A stretch of DNA of 64,000 nt, taken from assembly GCF_022539665.2 (NCBI RefSeq), contig NC_081340.1, positions 6,447,357-6,511,356 on the forward strand, read 5' to 3'. How positions within the stretch are numbered: the stretch's first letter is position 1; each line of letters begins with the position of its first letter. Both the position numbers and the translations under genes were made by a program. Under the pieces are notes generated by a model. That model did no database searches and was not told where the DNA came from. It was given only the letters and a program-made list of their open reading frames with translations. Source of the DNA: Daphnia carinata (lineage: Eukaryota > Arthropoda > Branchiopoda > Diplostraca > Daphniidae). Below, piece by piece: positions 12,324 through 22,259 of this stretch.

Positions 12324-14864
12324 AAACAAAATGGCGTTGAGAGGGGAATGAACCTGGAATTACGCAAAAAGAATGAATTTTTTTTTATTTTTTTTTTTTA
12401 AATTTACCTTCGGGGCAAATCAGGGCCGGTCTTCTGTTGGAATGATAATCGACGTTCTTTGTCAGCCCCGTTTTACTTTTATTTGAGCTGTTGCACTGGC
12501 CGAATTTAATTATTTTGGTTATCATTAATGTCAGGCAATGTTTTTAACTAACGCACTAGTCACCCACTGTCACGTTTTGAGTACGAATGTACCTAAGTAG
12601 CACTGATCTCTGAATCGCACCACTCCTAACTGTCCAATCCCAAACACGCGAAGCCCATCTCACTTATCGGAAGCACGCTCTTTCAAACCATCATCTCCTG
12701 TTTTTTTTTGTTTGTTTTTTTTTCGCCCTCGTTCTCTCTTCCATCGGTCAAACAGCTACTTGGATCGCATGCCCCATTCACAATCGCTTATTCATTGCCA
12801 ATTTTGGCAATCGTATTCGAGTAGCTTCCGGCCTCGCTGGGTTTTAATGTGCCGGCCTCGTAATGGCCGATACGAAACATGCCTGCCGCACCCACTTGCA
12901 TTGCACCCATCGTAACTCATCTAATTATGGCTGATGATTTTAAGCTTTTTCTGGTGCTTTATCGTGTTTGTTTTTTTGTTTTTTTTGCGTCTTATTTTGA
13001 TGTGCATGTTTTGGTTACGCCAATTCAACATTTTGACAATTTTTTTTTTTTTATCTTTTTGTTCGGTTTTTTTTTGGGGGGGGGATTGTCCAACTGCTTT
13101 TTCTGTCTTGCCTTTTGGTTGGTGCCCGCCGCTTCGTGTTCTTTCGTCGACCAGTTGCCAACGATGGGGAAGCTGATGGTGAGAACGGCAACGGTGGTCT
13201 GCGTCGGGCCTGCTCGTTGAGCGACCTCTCGAAGCCTTCGCCACGTAGACTCTTGCCCTCTCCACCCAACAATGGTATATACTGTCGATTCAGTTTTTTC
13301 TTTTTGTTTGTATCTTTCCTTCTTTAGTATTATTATTATTATTATTTTAGCTTTTCGCGTTTTTCTTAGATTTTTTTTGTGTTTTTTTTTGTTTTTTTTT
13401 GGTTAAAATTGAATTGGTGAGAAAAGAAAAGAAGTGTTACGGTCTCGTGGAAACATCTGGAGTTTTGTGTAGTGTCGTTTTTTTCTCTTCTTTCTTTTCC
13501 TGAATACTTTGTGTCTGCTTTGGCGTGTCGCAGAGTCCAGTCGGCCGACTTTGAATTGTTTGATGCCAGTCGATAACTGAAAGGCTTCCCGACAACTGTC
13601 CTTTTTTTTTCTTTTTTAAACTCTCTAAATAGATTTCTTTTGTCATTCGCTTGTTTTTGTTTTGCTTCACCAGTGTCGGGGAAAGTGTCGCGACCAATGG
13701 CCACCACTCCACAGGCCCAGCCACAACCTCAGAAAGCCAGGCAGTTTGTTCAAACTCAGCCTGTCAAGCGGACGTCCCTCAGACCCGTGTCGGCCGATCT
13801 GACTCGTAGCTCTTCTATGGGATTTCTCAATCAGGTGAGAAGAGCTTTGTCTTATTTGAAAAGCGATGTGAATAACTAATTGATTTGCTTTCGATTCCGA
13901 TCAGGCCAACGATTCCGACAGTGAACTCAAGCGACCGCAATCGAGCGCATCTGGTTCGACCAGTCACATCCATTCCAATCGTGCAAACCTAACAGTCGCT
14001 TCTGGCGTTTCGAAATCGCCTTCGTTTGGGTCCATTTCGCGGCCGTTGTCTAACCAGTCGGCCATGCGACCGACCATCAGCTCGGCCAACAAAGTGGCCG
14101 CCTCTGGGGTTGGCAAAGTCGGTCCAGGTGGAGGCGGCAACGCGGGCACTCCGATGAAATCATTGCAACCCGTTCGCCGCATTTCTTCAGCCGTGTCAAC
14201 TGGCGACATCCAACAGGCGTTGCATGACTCATCCAGCTCGGAGGATACTGGCGCAACCGAGCCAAAAACCAACGTCAAGGCTAGGGTGATGAGCTTCGAG
14301 AAAACGGTGGGCGGACGCAACGAGAAAGCCCGTTCGCTTCTTCTCACTCCGCCTGCCAAGACCAATCCGGCCCGCCGCAGTCTTTTCAACAGTCCAGTCA
14401 CACCTACGTCATCTACTTCGGGCATTGGCGCACCCCGATCGGTACCGGCCACTACCCTCGCCGAAAGCGGCCATCAACATGATGCCAACAAAGTGCTGTC
14501 ACGGGCCTCGTGCGAATTGGCTATCGAGGCCATGAAAGCGTCGACCGAACAGCTCCTGCTTTTACAGCGCCGATTGGCGGGCGGGACTGGATCATCGGAA
14601 GGTTCCGAATCGAATCTGTCTGATCGAGAACGCGCCGAATTGCTTCAATTGCTCTCCACGGCTTCTGTGCCCATAATCCAAAGTCTGAAAACACTGCAAT
14701 TTCCGCCAGCGGGCATCGAGCTGGACCGGCTGGCCAATGCAACGTCGCCGCAACCGAGCGAAAACAACCCGTTAATGGTCCAAATGATGCAGCAGTACTC
14801 TGATATGCTGCTCTCGATGATTCACCAAAGGATGGGCGTACCAGCTCCACCTTCTCCTAGATAG
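2987..14864 (+). CDS. Wdr62: WDR62/MAPKBP1-family WD40 scaffold protein
   Basis: Twenty-two exons join in frame with GT-AG borders: 2987-3073, 3443-3534, 4390-4603, 5275-5490, 5825-6007, 6178-6474, 6582-6782, 7164-7345, 7607-7760, 7935-8069, 8196-8399, 8507-9131, 9283-9386, 9609-9680, 9839-10009, 10119-10234, 10341-10565, 10639-10942, 11234-11429, 13155-13274, 13674-13834, 13905-14864. They encode 1672 aa; vertebrate WDR62 and MAPKBP1 are about 1500 aa. The first ~720 residues are WD40 repeats matching this family throughout ([60 protein letters not shown]). The rest is Ser-rich and ends in a helical ~110-residue segment like the family's dimerising coiled coil. Members scaffold JNK signalling and act at spindle poles; function here is by homology. 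The ATG at 2987 has good context and is in frame with the first conserved exon. Introns are T-rich. The intron after 11429 is partly coding-like (separate entry). Confidence 0.93.
3165..3187. repeat. (GT)n microsatellite in WDR62-like intron 1
   Basis: Pure TG repeat inside the first coding intron, followed by a long A/T homopolymer stretch. Confidence 0.9.
5786..5813. repeat. (GT)n/(GC) microsatellite beside a splice acceptor
   Basis: Interrupted GTGTGTGC repeat ending about 10 bases before the acceptor of the exon at 5825. It lies where the polypyrimidine tract is expected, so length variation could affect splicing. Confidence 0.85.
11430..12292 (+). other. Candidate alternative coding extension of the WDR62-like gene
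   Basis: The exon at 11234-11429 ends at a good GTAAGC donor in phase 1 and joins 13155 cleanly. The reading frame nevertheless stays open past that donor to a stop at 12292 (about 288 codons), and the DNA to ~12250 is GC-rich and lacks long T-runs, unlike the other introns of this gene. A second GTAAGC donor at 11742 is also phase 1 and also joins 13155 in frame. A possible acceptor follows at 11827. Either a longer internal exon (11234-11741) or an alternative C-terminus ending in a Ser-run is possible. I cannot choose without transcript data. Confidence 0.5.
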
Positions 14865-15680
14865 TTCCCGAGTCTCAACAGCCATAGAAGAGAAAAGAAA
14901 TGAAAAGAAAAAGACGCCCTTAATAGCTGTAATCCAGTCAGGCGTTGTTAATTGCCACACATCACGAGATGTATATTCCTGAACGAGAAATCCTTCAATG
15001 ACCCCCTTCCCTCTCCCTTCTTCGCTGTATTCTCAGTTGCTAAACGGAAGTTAGAGGCCATGTAAAAGGGTCCGCCAGTCGAGCTCTCTTTCCCTCTTTT
15101 TTTTTTTTTTTCCTTTCTCTTTTGGAAGCCCCGTCCATCTTATATACGATGTGCGAAGCCGTCGGTGCCATTTCCGTCATTCTCTACTTCCGTGTTTGAA
15201 TATTTTTTTTTTTTTCACAATCTTTTAAACTCTCCAACAGGGTTTCATTGTCTGAAATAATCCATCAACTCCAGTTATTGTACCATTGCGGCGGGAACGG
15301 TAACATTCCTGTCTCTTTTTGGTTCCGTCGATTAACGTGTTATTTGCGATATTTAGTAAGGGCTTCTATGGTTTATTTGCCAATCAAATTTTTTTTTTTT
15401 ACATACAAAAAGACTGAGACTAATTAACTACAACATTTCCATTCATTCCAACCCAATCGCTTTCGACGCGGTCAAATTTTCAAATCGGTCAGAAATTTTT
15501 CAATCATTTTTTGTTTGTTTTTTAAGATTATCACGAAGTACGATGCAGCGCGTAGAATAAGCCACCCCCCATCCCCTCAGCACTGTACATTATATCTGTA
15601 ACATAGTTATTAAAAGAAATGAAAGGAAATGGAGGAGTTTCCGTGCCATATTGAGACGTTGGAGGCCACTTCATATTCCG
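14865..15680. other. 3' UTR of WDR62-like gene and intergenic DNA
   Basis: No coding signal on either strand. T-rich pieces resemble transcribed 3' UTR. No unambiguous AATAAA polyadenylation signal was found close to the stop. Confidence 0.5.
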
Positions 15681-16506
15681 TCAATGTCTCACTATTCGAT
15701 TGGCATGTTGGAAACCGTCTGCATCCACCATGAGCCAAGCCTTTTCTGGGAAATTAAGTTGCCCTATGATGCATGATTTTCTTCTGTAGACCATACTTCC
15801 ATCAGTAAAAGTTCCAGGTTCAACATTTTTTCGGCATTGCATTGCTAACAAAATGAGCGAAATAAACATACTTTGAAAATTGTAAAAATGAGTCTGTTTA
15901 CATTTGTGCATCTTTGCATTTGTCGTCATCTGGTTTAGTTAGGTCATCATTGTGAAACAGCTTGCAATTGTGGTAAGTTTATTGTCAATGTCATTTATTT
16001 GCTAATTTCAGTTTTGAGTCACAAATGTAACTTACCACATATTGCTTCTTATGTTTGCCTTCAGTAAAATAGGATTCGTAAAATTCAAGTTCAAGCACTT
16101 CTGACTTGTACTTTAAAAGCTGATAAACACATCCTTCAACAATGTTGCCATCAGCAGTTTCCAAACTCTGCACTTGACAGACAAACAAAGAAGAACGGTT
16201 CTCAAGTTTGTCTCAATTTGGCATGGTTTCTTCATCAACCTCAAACAGCTCTCTTCATTCTCTGCACAAAACCAAGGGTAACATTTAGACAATTTTTATT
16301 GATACTAATACTATCGATTTTATTAATACAAAGCCAGATCCAGGTTTCTCGATAGCAAATGGAATGTTGTATTTTGCAGCTATAACCAACGGGAATTGTC
16401 TCACAACAAGTAGCTTCTGTGATTGATTTTGCACTTGATAAGTAAGGGTGATCTGGTTGGTTCTTTTCAAAGCTATGTAAACGAAAACTGTGTACGACTG
16501 ATCCAT
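15681..16506 (-). CDS. Hypothetical protein, three exons, possibly 5'-incomplete
   Basis: Three minus-strand exons, 16506-16330, 16167-16036 and 15893-15681, join with phase-0 GT-AG introns into a 173-aa frame. The donor at 16035 (GTAAGT) is strong; the donor after 16330 (GTATTA) is weaker. The protein starts MDQSYTVFVYIALKRTNQ, has a mixed sheet-like middle (ELEFYESYFTEGKHKKQY) and ends FQHANRIVRH. A CAG acceptor lies just before the first ATG, so an upstream exon may exist. I do not recognise the family. It is convergent with the WDR62-like gene. The alternative is a decayed gene; the consistent phases and open frames argue mildly against that. Confidence 0.4.
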
Positions 16507-17070
16507 GATTTCCTGAAAGGGATTCCGTCAGAAAATTCTACCACAGTTATGACCTTTACAGCTAGAAATGTAATCGACATTTGTGAATTCTATCTGAAAT
16601 ACTTGCCTATCTTCTTTTAAATGTGCAACACTGCAAAGTTGCATGCAACTGTCAGACGTCAATCAAATGAAATAAATCGCCCTGTCTCGGTTACAGTCGT
16701 ACCTTTTCGCACTGTGTGTAGTTAAAATGCTTAGAATATGCTTAGAATAGTAGGAACGTCATTTGACCCCCTTTTATTAACAACCCTTGTACTCTGATTT
16801 ATTATTGTTTCCAGTATTTTAATAAGGAATTTGCACTGCCATCTACTGGCTACGCGTAATTACTATGGCAACCCGTTTTACGCAAAAAAAAAAAAATTTC
16901 GCAAAAGAGAAAAAAAAAATCACACTTTTTTCTTTTTTTCCGACACGTAGCCATCTACCGCTCAGACTCGTTATTACTGGCGTAGGCAATTTCAGTCCAT
17001 TGGATGCCATTCGCAGTTAGTTCAGTAGCGTGGATGGAGAATAACGCGTGGTTGGAGGAACAATTGAAAA
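16507..17070. other. Intergenic spacer between divergent small genes
   Basis: Contains only A-rich tracts near 16885-16930 and no supported exon. It may hold promoters for the minus-strand gene ending at 15681 and the plus-strand gene starting at 17071. Confidence 0.5.
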
Positions 17071-17744
17071 ATGGATAAGATAATACAACAAAAGGATGGT
17101 AAGTATAAACATTATTATATTGGTTTTCAATTATTAATTATTTTTTATTAGATCAAATTATGAAGCTGCAGGCCCATTTATTGGAACAACACAAAATATT
17201 AGATAACAGCAAAGCTAAGGATGGTAAGGCCTAATACGTAATGATTCTATTTATTTGCTTTTATTCATTTGTGTTTTGTAGCTCAAATTTTGAGTCTACA
17301 AGCTCAGCTAGGGGAAAAGAACAAATTGGAACGGAACAGTTTCCAAACAGTGAAGGAGGTTTTTCCAAACTCATCCCTAACTGAACATGAGGATGAATTG
17401 GCATTAGGTGAACACAGTCAGGTACCTAAACTTTTCAAATAAGAATTCAAAATAAGTATAGAATTTTAAAAAACAATTATTTATTGTTTAGTTATTCAGT
17501 CTACCACCTGACAGTGTGTTAAAGTTAAATTCTGTTAGTGCTGCACTAAAAGAATTGTTAGTAATAAGTCCATGCAGCAAAGGAAGTGAACAATTGTGGG
17601 ACCGTATTTGGGCTGAAAATGGGTGTGGTACGTAAACCCAGAAATAGCATGTGTTCAACATAAACATGAATTAGGTACTTTTCGGTTTTTTGTCTATCGA
17701 AAAAGTATTTTTAATGCTATTATTTTGCATTCACAGAATTTTAG
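17071..17744 (+). CDS. Small coiled-coil protein or truncated gene, unknown family
   Basis: Exons 17071-17098, 17152-17223, 17282-17421, 17492-17627 and a short terminal piece 17737-17744 join with GT-AG introns of about 53-109 bp, giving 127 aa. The first three exons each supply a segment of heptad-like helix (DQIMKLQAHLLEQHKILDN, then AQILSLQAQLGEKNKL), so the exons look tandemly related: two contain a D/A-QI-x-x-LQA core. The last large exon encodes PPDSVLKLNSVSAALKELL and ends near WDRIWAENG. The stop falls three codons into the final exon, so the gene may be truncated. Its 3' flank belongs to the inverted duplication that follows. No family recognised. Confidence 0.5.
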
Positions 17745-17859
17745 CAGGGGATCAAGTCAAGTCTGGAAGTGTTACAGGATGGAAGAGTGAGCCTACAGTT
17801 GAAAAACACTGAAATTGCATTACCATTAAGGTATGAGGTAAAGTAATAGAGTATGCAAA

Positions 17860-18518
17860 TTGTCTAATGAGAAGTACCATCTTGTGTGAATGAATCCTGT
17901 GTAACAGCAATCCTTTATAGTTCTGTCACAGCTAGAAGCCTCAAATAATTCTGCTTCTCTTGCTAAATAACAACTTGTCCTTTACGTTCAGAGTGTTGGT
18001 GAAGCTGGGTACTTAAATGGCTCTAAAGATGTTTCATTTCGTTGGCATTGCAGCGATGAACATCATACATGGACTTTTTAGGTATGAAAGGAATTTTCTT
18101 GAAAATTTTTTGAATTTATGACAAAGCATTTCTCCTGCTTTTTGCCAACCATGTCTAATCTAAAAAAAAATTATCCAATAGGAAAGGATTTTCAGCATAC
18201 TGGGAACACAACTATCAACAATGCAACATTCTAGGGGTGCTATTTTATCATTCAAGAGCCTTATACAATGATTTTCATCTGCAATTTGTATGGCCTTTCC
18301 CAAGCTTCTGCCAGAAGTTGAATCTATGAGTCATGTAAGTCACATGAGCAACAATTGAGATGCTTAATGGTGTTGTTTTTCTTTTCTCAGCATAGGTTAA
18401 AAGTAACATTGGATCTGAAAAGATTCTTGGTTGGGGCAAGACACTGAATAAATTGTAATGATTGAATGGATGACATGACATTTCTATACTTAATTTGGAT
18501 TCCCGAGACGGTATTTTA
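17860..18518. repeat. Diverged left outer arm of large inverted duplication
   Basis: Blocks recur in reverse complement at about 20191-20720. ATGTAAGTCACATGAGCAA (18333-18351) matches 20356-20374. GACACTGAATAAATTGT (18440-18456) matches 20254-20270. The region around 17939 (GCCTCAAAT) matches around 20643. Many mismatches and indels lie between blocks, so this outer part is much older in sequence than the inner arm. Confidence 0.7.
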
Positions 18519-19110
18519 TATTTAAAAAATTGAAGTGCATATCTGGGCTCCCTTCCTTTCCGTAGCCCCGTTTCCCCTTGACTCGTAATAAGCCCGTAGG
18601 GGGTCATGCCCCTACTGTACGGTATATATAAAAACAACATATACCGAGGTTTGGAGGGCTCTGGCCGGAAAGGGGACGTGGGGTGCCGTTTAGTCCGATG
18701 ATGTGTTCACGGAGGGCGATGTGGCTACCCACAAATCCGAACTAAAGGTTAATCGCTCCTGTAAAAATGTTCCAAATCTTCGGCTCTTCTTCCGGCTTCT
18801 CTTAGCCAATCACCGGGTAATCTCCCCGGTGGGTCAACAAGGCAGTGTCTCCCCCTGCCTGGGTTGACGGCAACTTTTGAAAGGGCTATTGTGCCTTTTT
18901 AAAGTTGCAAAAATAATTGTAAAGTGCAGAGAATTGTCAATAAAATTTTTTTTATAAAATATTTTTTGCAAAATTTTTTTCTTTCATTGTCTGCGTTCAC
19001 ACATTACATCAACTTTTTTTTTTGCTTTGCTTTATTTGTTTTTGTCACCTTTGATAGTAAGCATTGTTTCCATTGGTTTATCGTTTATCTGTAAGTATTC
19101 AATTATTATT
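18519..19110 (+). repeat. Left inner arm of large palindrome
   Basis: About 590 bp that reappear in reverse complement at 19604-20190. I noticed only one substitution in the middle blocks (GCCGTTTAGTCC against GCCGCTTAGTCC), with more changes near both ends. The arm contains a short hairpin-forming GGTATAT...ATATACC segment and no open frame that looks coding. I do not recognise it as rRNA, snRNA or a known transposon. Confidence 0.9.
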
Positions 19111-19204
19111 TATTACACTCTTTGAATTCTTCAACTTAGATTCAAGGAACAACGTGTAATACCTGGATATTTTCTGAAGTAATTTTGTATTTTGTTTTAC
19201 TCGT

Positions 19205-19268
19205 ATGGGAACCGATCCCCAGACATTCAGCGTGCAACGCCGATGCTCTAACGTTGAGCCACGAGATA
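19205..19268 (-). pseudogene. tRNA-like sequence (TGC loop), degenerate
   Basis: On the minus strand a TGGCTCAACGTTAGAGC A-box/D-arm is followed by a five-pair anticodon stem (TCGGC/GCTGA) with loop GTTGCAC. A T-arm with imperfect B-box (GGGATCGGTTCCC) follows. The loop reads anticodon TGC (Ala), but the T-loop is one base short, so this looks like a tRNA relic or SINE head. Confidence 0.5.
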
Positions 19269-19364
19269 TATCCAAGTATTTTATTATCGCATATCATATG
19301 TTATCGTCTAGGATGTTTATGCAGTCTTTCACAACTATATGTTTAATTTTCTATTGCTTTCATA

Positions 19365-19437
19365 AGGTTCATAGCACTGTGGTAGAGCCTTTAGCTGCGA
19401 TACCTGTTACCCTGGGTTCAAACCTCAGTAGATGTGT
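19365..19437 (+). pseudogene. tRNA-like sequence, degenerate anticodon arm
   Basis: CACTGTGGTAGAGCC resembles an A-box and CTGGGTTCAAACCTCAG forms a T-arm with loop TTCAAAC. The anticodon stem between them does not pair well, so a working tRNA is unlikely. Confidence 0.45.
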
Positions 19438-19537
19438 TAAAACGAATTAGAATAAATGTAGAAGAGTATATTGTATTTCAGTTTTATTCTAAGTGTAAAT
19501 GCAAGTCCACAAGTGACTAGAAAAAGCCTTGACATCA

Positions 19538-19610
19538 TATGATTCATGGCTCATTGGTAGAGCATCGGCCCGGTATGCCGAACATCCAGGGTTCGATCCC
19601 TGGATAATAA
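19538..19610 (+). pseudogene. tRNA-like sequence with good D- and T-arms
   Basis: TGGCTCATTGGTAGAGC gives a perfect D-arm, TCGGC/GCCGA an anticodon stem with loop CCGGTAT, and CAGGGTTCGATCCCTG a paired T-arm with a short loop. The acceptor stem pairs poorly and position 33 is C instead of T. Its 3' end touches the right palindrome arm. Confidence 0.5.
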
Positions 19611-20190
19611 TAGAATGCTTACAGTTAAACGATAAACCAATGGAAACAATGCTTACTATCAAAGGTGACAAAAACAAATAAAGCAAAGCAAAAAAAAAAG
19701 TTGATGTAATGTGTGAACGCAGACAATGAAAGAAAAAAATTTTGCAAAAAATATTTTATAAAAAAAATTTTATTGACAATTCTCTGCACTTTACAATTAT
19801 TTTTGCAACTTTAAAAAGGCACAATAGCCCTTTCAAAAGTTGCCGTCAACCCAGGCAGGGGGAGACACTGCCTTGTTGACCCACCGGGGAGATTACCCGG
19901 TGATTGGCTAAGAGAAGCCGGAAGAAGAGCCGAAGATTTGGAACATTTTTACAGGAGCGATTAACCTTTAGTTCGGATTTGTGGGTAGCCACATCGCCCT
20001 CCGTGAACACATCATCGGACTAAGCGGCACCCCACGTCCCCTTTCCGGCCAGAGCCCTCCAAACCTCGGTATATGTTGTTTTTATATATACCGTACAGTA
20101 GGGGCATGACCCCCTACGGGCTTATTACGAGTCAAGGGGAAACGGGGCTACGGAAAGGAAGGGAGCCCAGATATGCACTTCAATTTTTTA
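19604..20190 (-). repeat. Right inner arm of large palindrome
   Basis: Reverse complement of 18519-19110, near identical by eye. Similarity drops sharply beyond about 20190, where the diverged outer arm begins. Confidence 0.9.
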
Positions 20191-20720
20191 AATAGTAAAT
20201 ACCGTATGGGGAATCTGAACGAAGTATAGAAATTCCATGTCGTCCATATCATCACAATTTATTCAGTGTCTTTTACCCACACAAGAACATTTTCAGATCC
20301 AGTGTTACTATTAACCTATTTTAAGGAGAAAAAAAACTGTTAAGCATAAAAGGTTTTGCTCATGTGACTTACATAACTCAGATTCATTGTTTGGCAGACT
20401 CATATAAAACTTCTGGCAGACACTTGCGTGAGAACATACAAATTGAAAAGGAAACCATCACATAATGCTCTTCACAGTTAAACTAGCATGAGTAAGAAGT
20501 TGCATTCATGATAGATGTGTCCCCAGTATTATAAATTCCTTTCCTATTGAACAGAAAATTGTTATCTGGATAAGGTATTGTTAGCAAAAAGCTTGAAAAT
20601 TGCTTCAGTTTTACTTACAAGTCGATTTCTAAGAAGATGATTTGAGGCTGTCAGTGCTTATAAATAGGCATCCACACAATCAATATAACATCTGCCACAT
20701 CAACATTGAAGCTTATCCTG
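20191..20720. repeat. Diverged right outer arm of inverted duplication
   Basis: Reverse-complement counterpart of 17860-18518 with conserved blocks at 20254-20270 and 20356-20374. Weak similarity may continue further (GCATGTGTTCAA near 17650 and about 20838-20849). It could contain the decayed partner of the coiled-coil gene's 3' part. Confidence 0.65.
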
Positions 20721-22184
20721 AAACTTAAATTTCAAACCCATAACCATATCACAAATGAAGAAGGAGGATAATGTCGGACATGATGTACATATGAATTTGG
20801 CGTAATCCAATGGTAACACAAATAAATTGATTTTGAACACATGCCAAACATTCAATTTTGACAAACCCAGTTAGCACCTCGAAGTCTGAACCAGATGAAA
20901 ACTGGTCACCATATTACTTTACGCTGTACACTGAACTCCCTTGCCAATTTCCACCCATTATTTAAAATCAGCTACAAGAAACAGAACAAAACCCCAGGAA
21001 ATTTTGGAGGTGGAGTGACTTGTACAGAAGCTGAAAGTTATAAAACAATTCAACCCCAAATTAGTTCTAGTCAGAACATTCTTATTTACATCCATAGCTA
21101 GGAAATTTGAGATAAATCTCTCGAAACGTCAGTGAAGTTGCCCAAGTGTCAATTGGTCGCTTTCTTGCGAACAGGGTTGCCAGTGCGCTTAAAGAAGTTT
21201 GCTTCTTGTTTTAATTATTTTTTTTAAATTTTAACTTATTATAGCAAAATATTCGTGATTCTGGTTCCAAATTGAACGAAGATAATGAAAAATTGTTTTA
21301 TTTTGCCGTAATAATCATCAACAATACACTTAACCATAAAAACCGAAACCGGCGCAAAAGGCGTATCCCACTGTTTGTGGTTCAGCTGAGAGCAGGACCT
21401 GGGAGGGTTCATCAAACGTCCGCTACGAACGCCACGGGTAAGGCGGCCCATATCCATTCAATAATCCAAATGCGCGTTAAGCAAATGTTTCCAAGTTTGC
21501 ACTGATTTCCGGAATCTTGAATTTACCTCATCTAACCCTAAACGTGATCTCAATAAGTAGTAGTGAAGCAATTGACCAAGAGATATTCAAGGTGAATAAA
21601 ATACAGAATCGCTATCAGAAAATTGGCTTTTTTCGTTCTTAATTAATGAAGAATGGTTATTATTAACAAATGAAAAGCTTTTGATGTAAATCAAGCATCC
21701 GCGTATTCACATGAATAACATCTAATTTCGCCTGTCTGCAGTACTTGACCGTCGATAAACTATATTCGTACTTGGTTTGGTATACTTGGCGCTTTGCTTG
21801 AATTACCTTCAATTGTTCATCTCCGCTCGAAAACATCTACGTCTTTTTTTACCATTCAGTGGTCTTTCTTTTTCCTTCCTTGCAGCCCTATGAACGAGTA
21901 TCGATGGTCAATGACCTGTTAGATTGTTTCTAGCCTGCCATCCTTCTTCCGGGTTGATGGGCCAGATATGTAGGAGCTGACCTTCCTCAATTCCGTTTTT
22001 TCTTTGCGGGGAAAGTTGCCCTTCAGAAAAATAATTCAAGAATTATAAGAATGACCATCTTTTGCTAATGATATGTCAACCTTATCTTGAAATCGTACCT
22101 TTCTCTTCTGTGACGTGACACAGAAACTTTCATGATGAGGGTTGATTTAGGACGAGAACCAAGTCATATGGAATTCTCTGAACC
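20721..22184. other. Intergenic DNA upstream of secreted-protein cluster
   Basis: Apart from possible further palindrome decay up to about 21100, I see no gene. Short open frames near 21272-21505 have no recognisable features. Confidence 0.5.
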
Positions 22185-22191
22185 TATAAAA
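22185..22191 (+). promoter_or_regulatory. TATA box of the 718-aa Gly/Ser-rich protein gene
   Basis: TATAAAA, 69 bases before the end of the 5' UTR, with a TCATTTCATCATT initiator-like stretch about 25-30 bases downstream. Confidence 0.7.
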
Positions 22192-22259
22192 GCGCAAGAA
22201 GGTGGCTTCATTTCATCATTGCCCTTGCTGTATTCTTCAAGATAAGAACTGCCTTCCTA

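Larger units (their letters stand above)
19111..19603. other. Loop between palindrome arms
   Basis: AT-rich 490-bp spacer carrying three tRNA-like segments in two orientations and nothing else I can identify. Confidence 0.8.

Noticed and set aside
19538-19610. Functional tRNA gene
   Set aside because: D- and T-arms look good but the acceptor stem does not pair and position 33 is not T, so a working tRNA is not supported.
18519-20190. Complete DNA transposon
   Set aside because: No transposase frame in the loop and homology continues outside the inner arms, so terminal inverted repeats of a simple element do not explain it.
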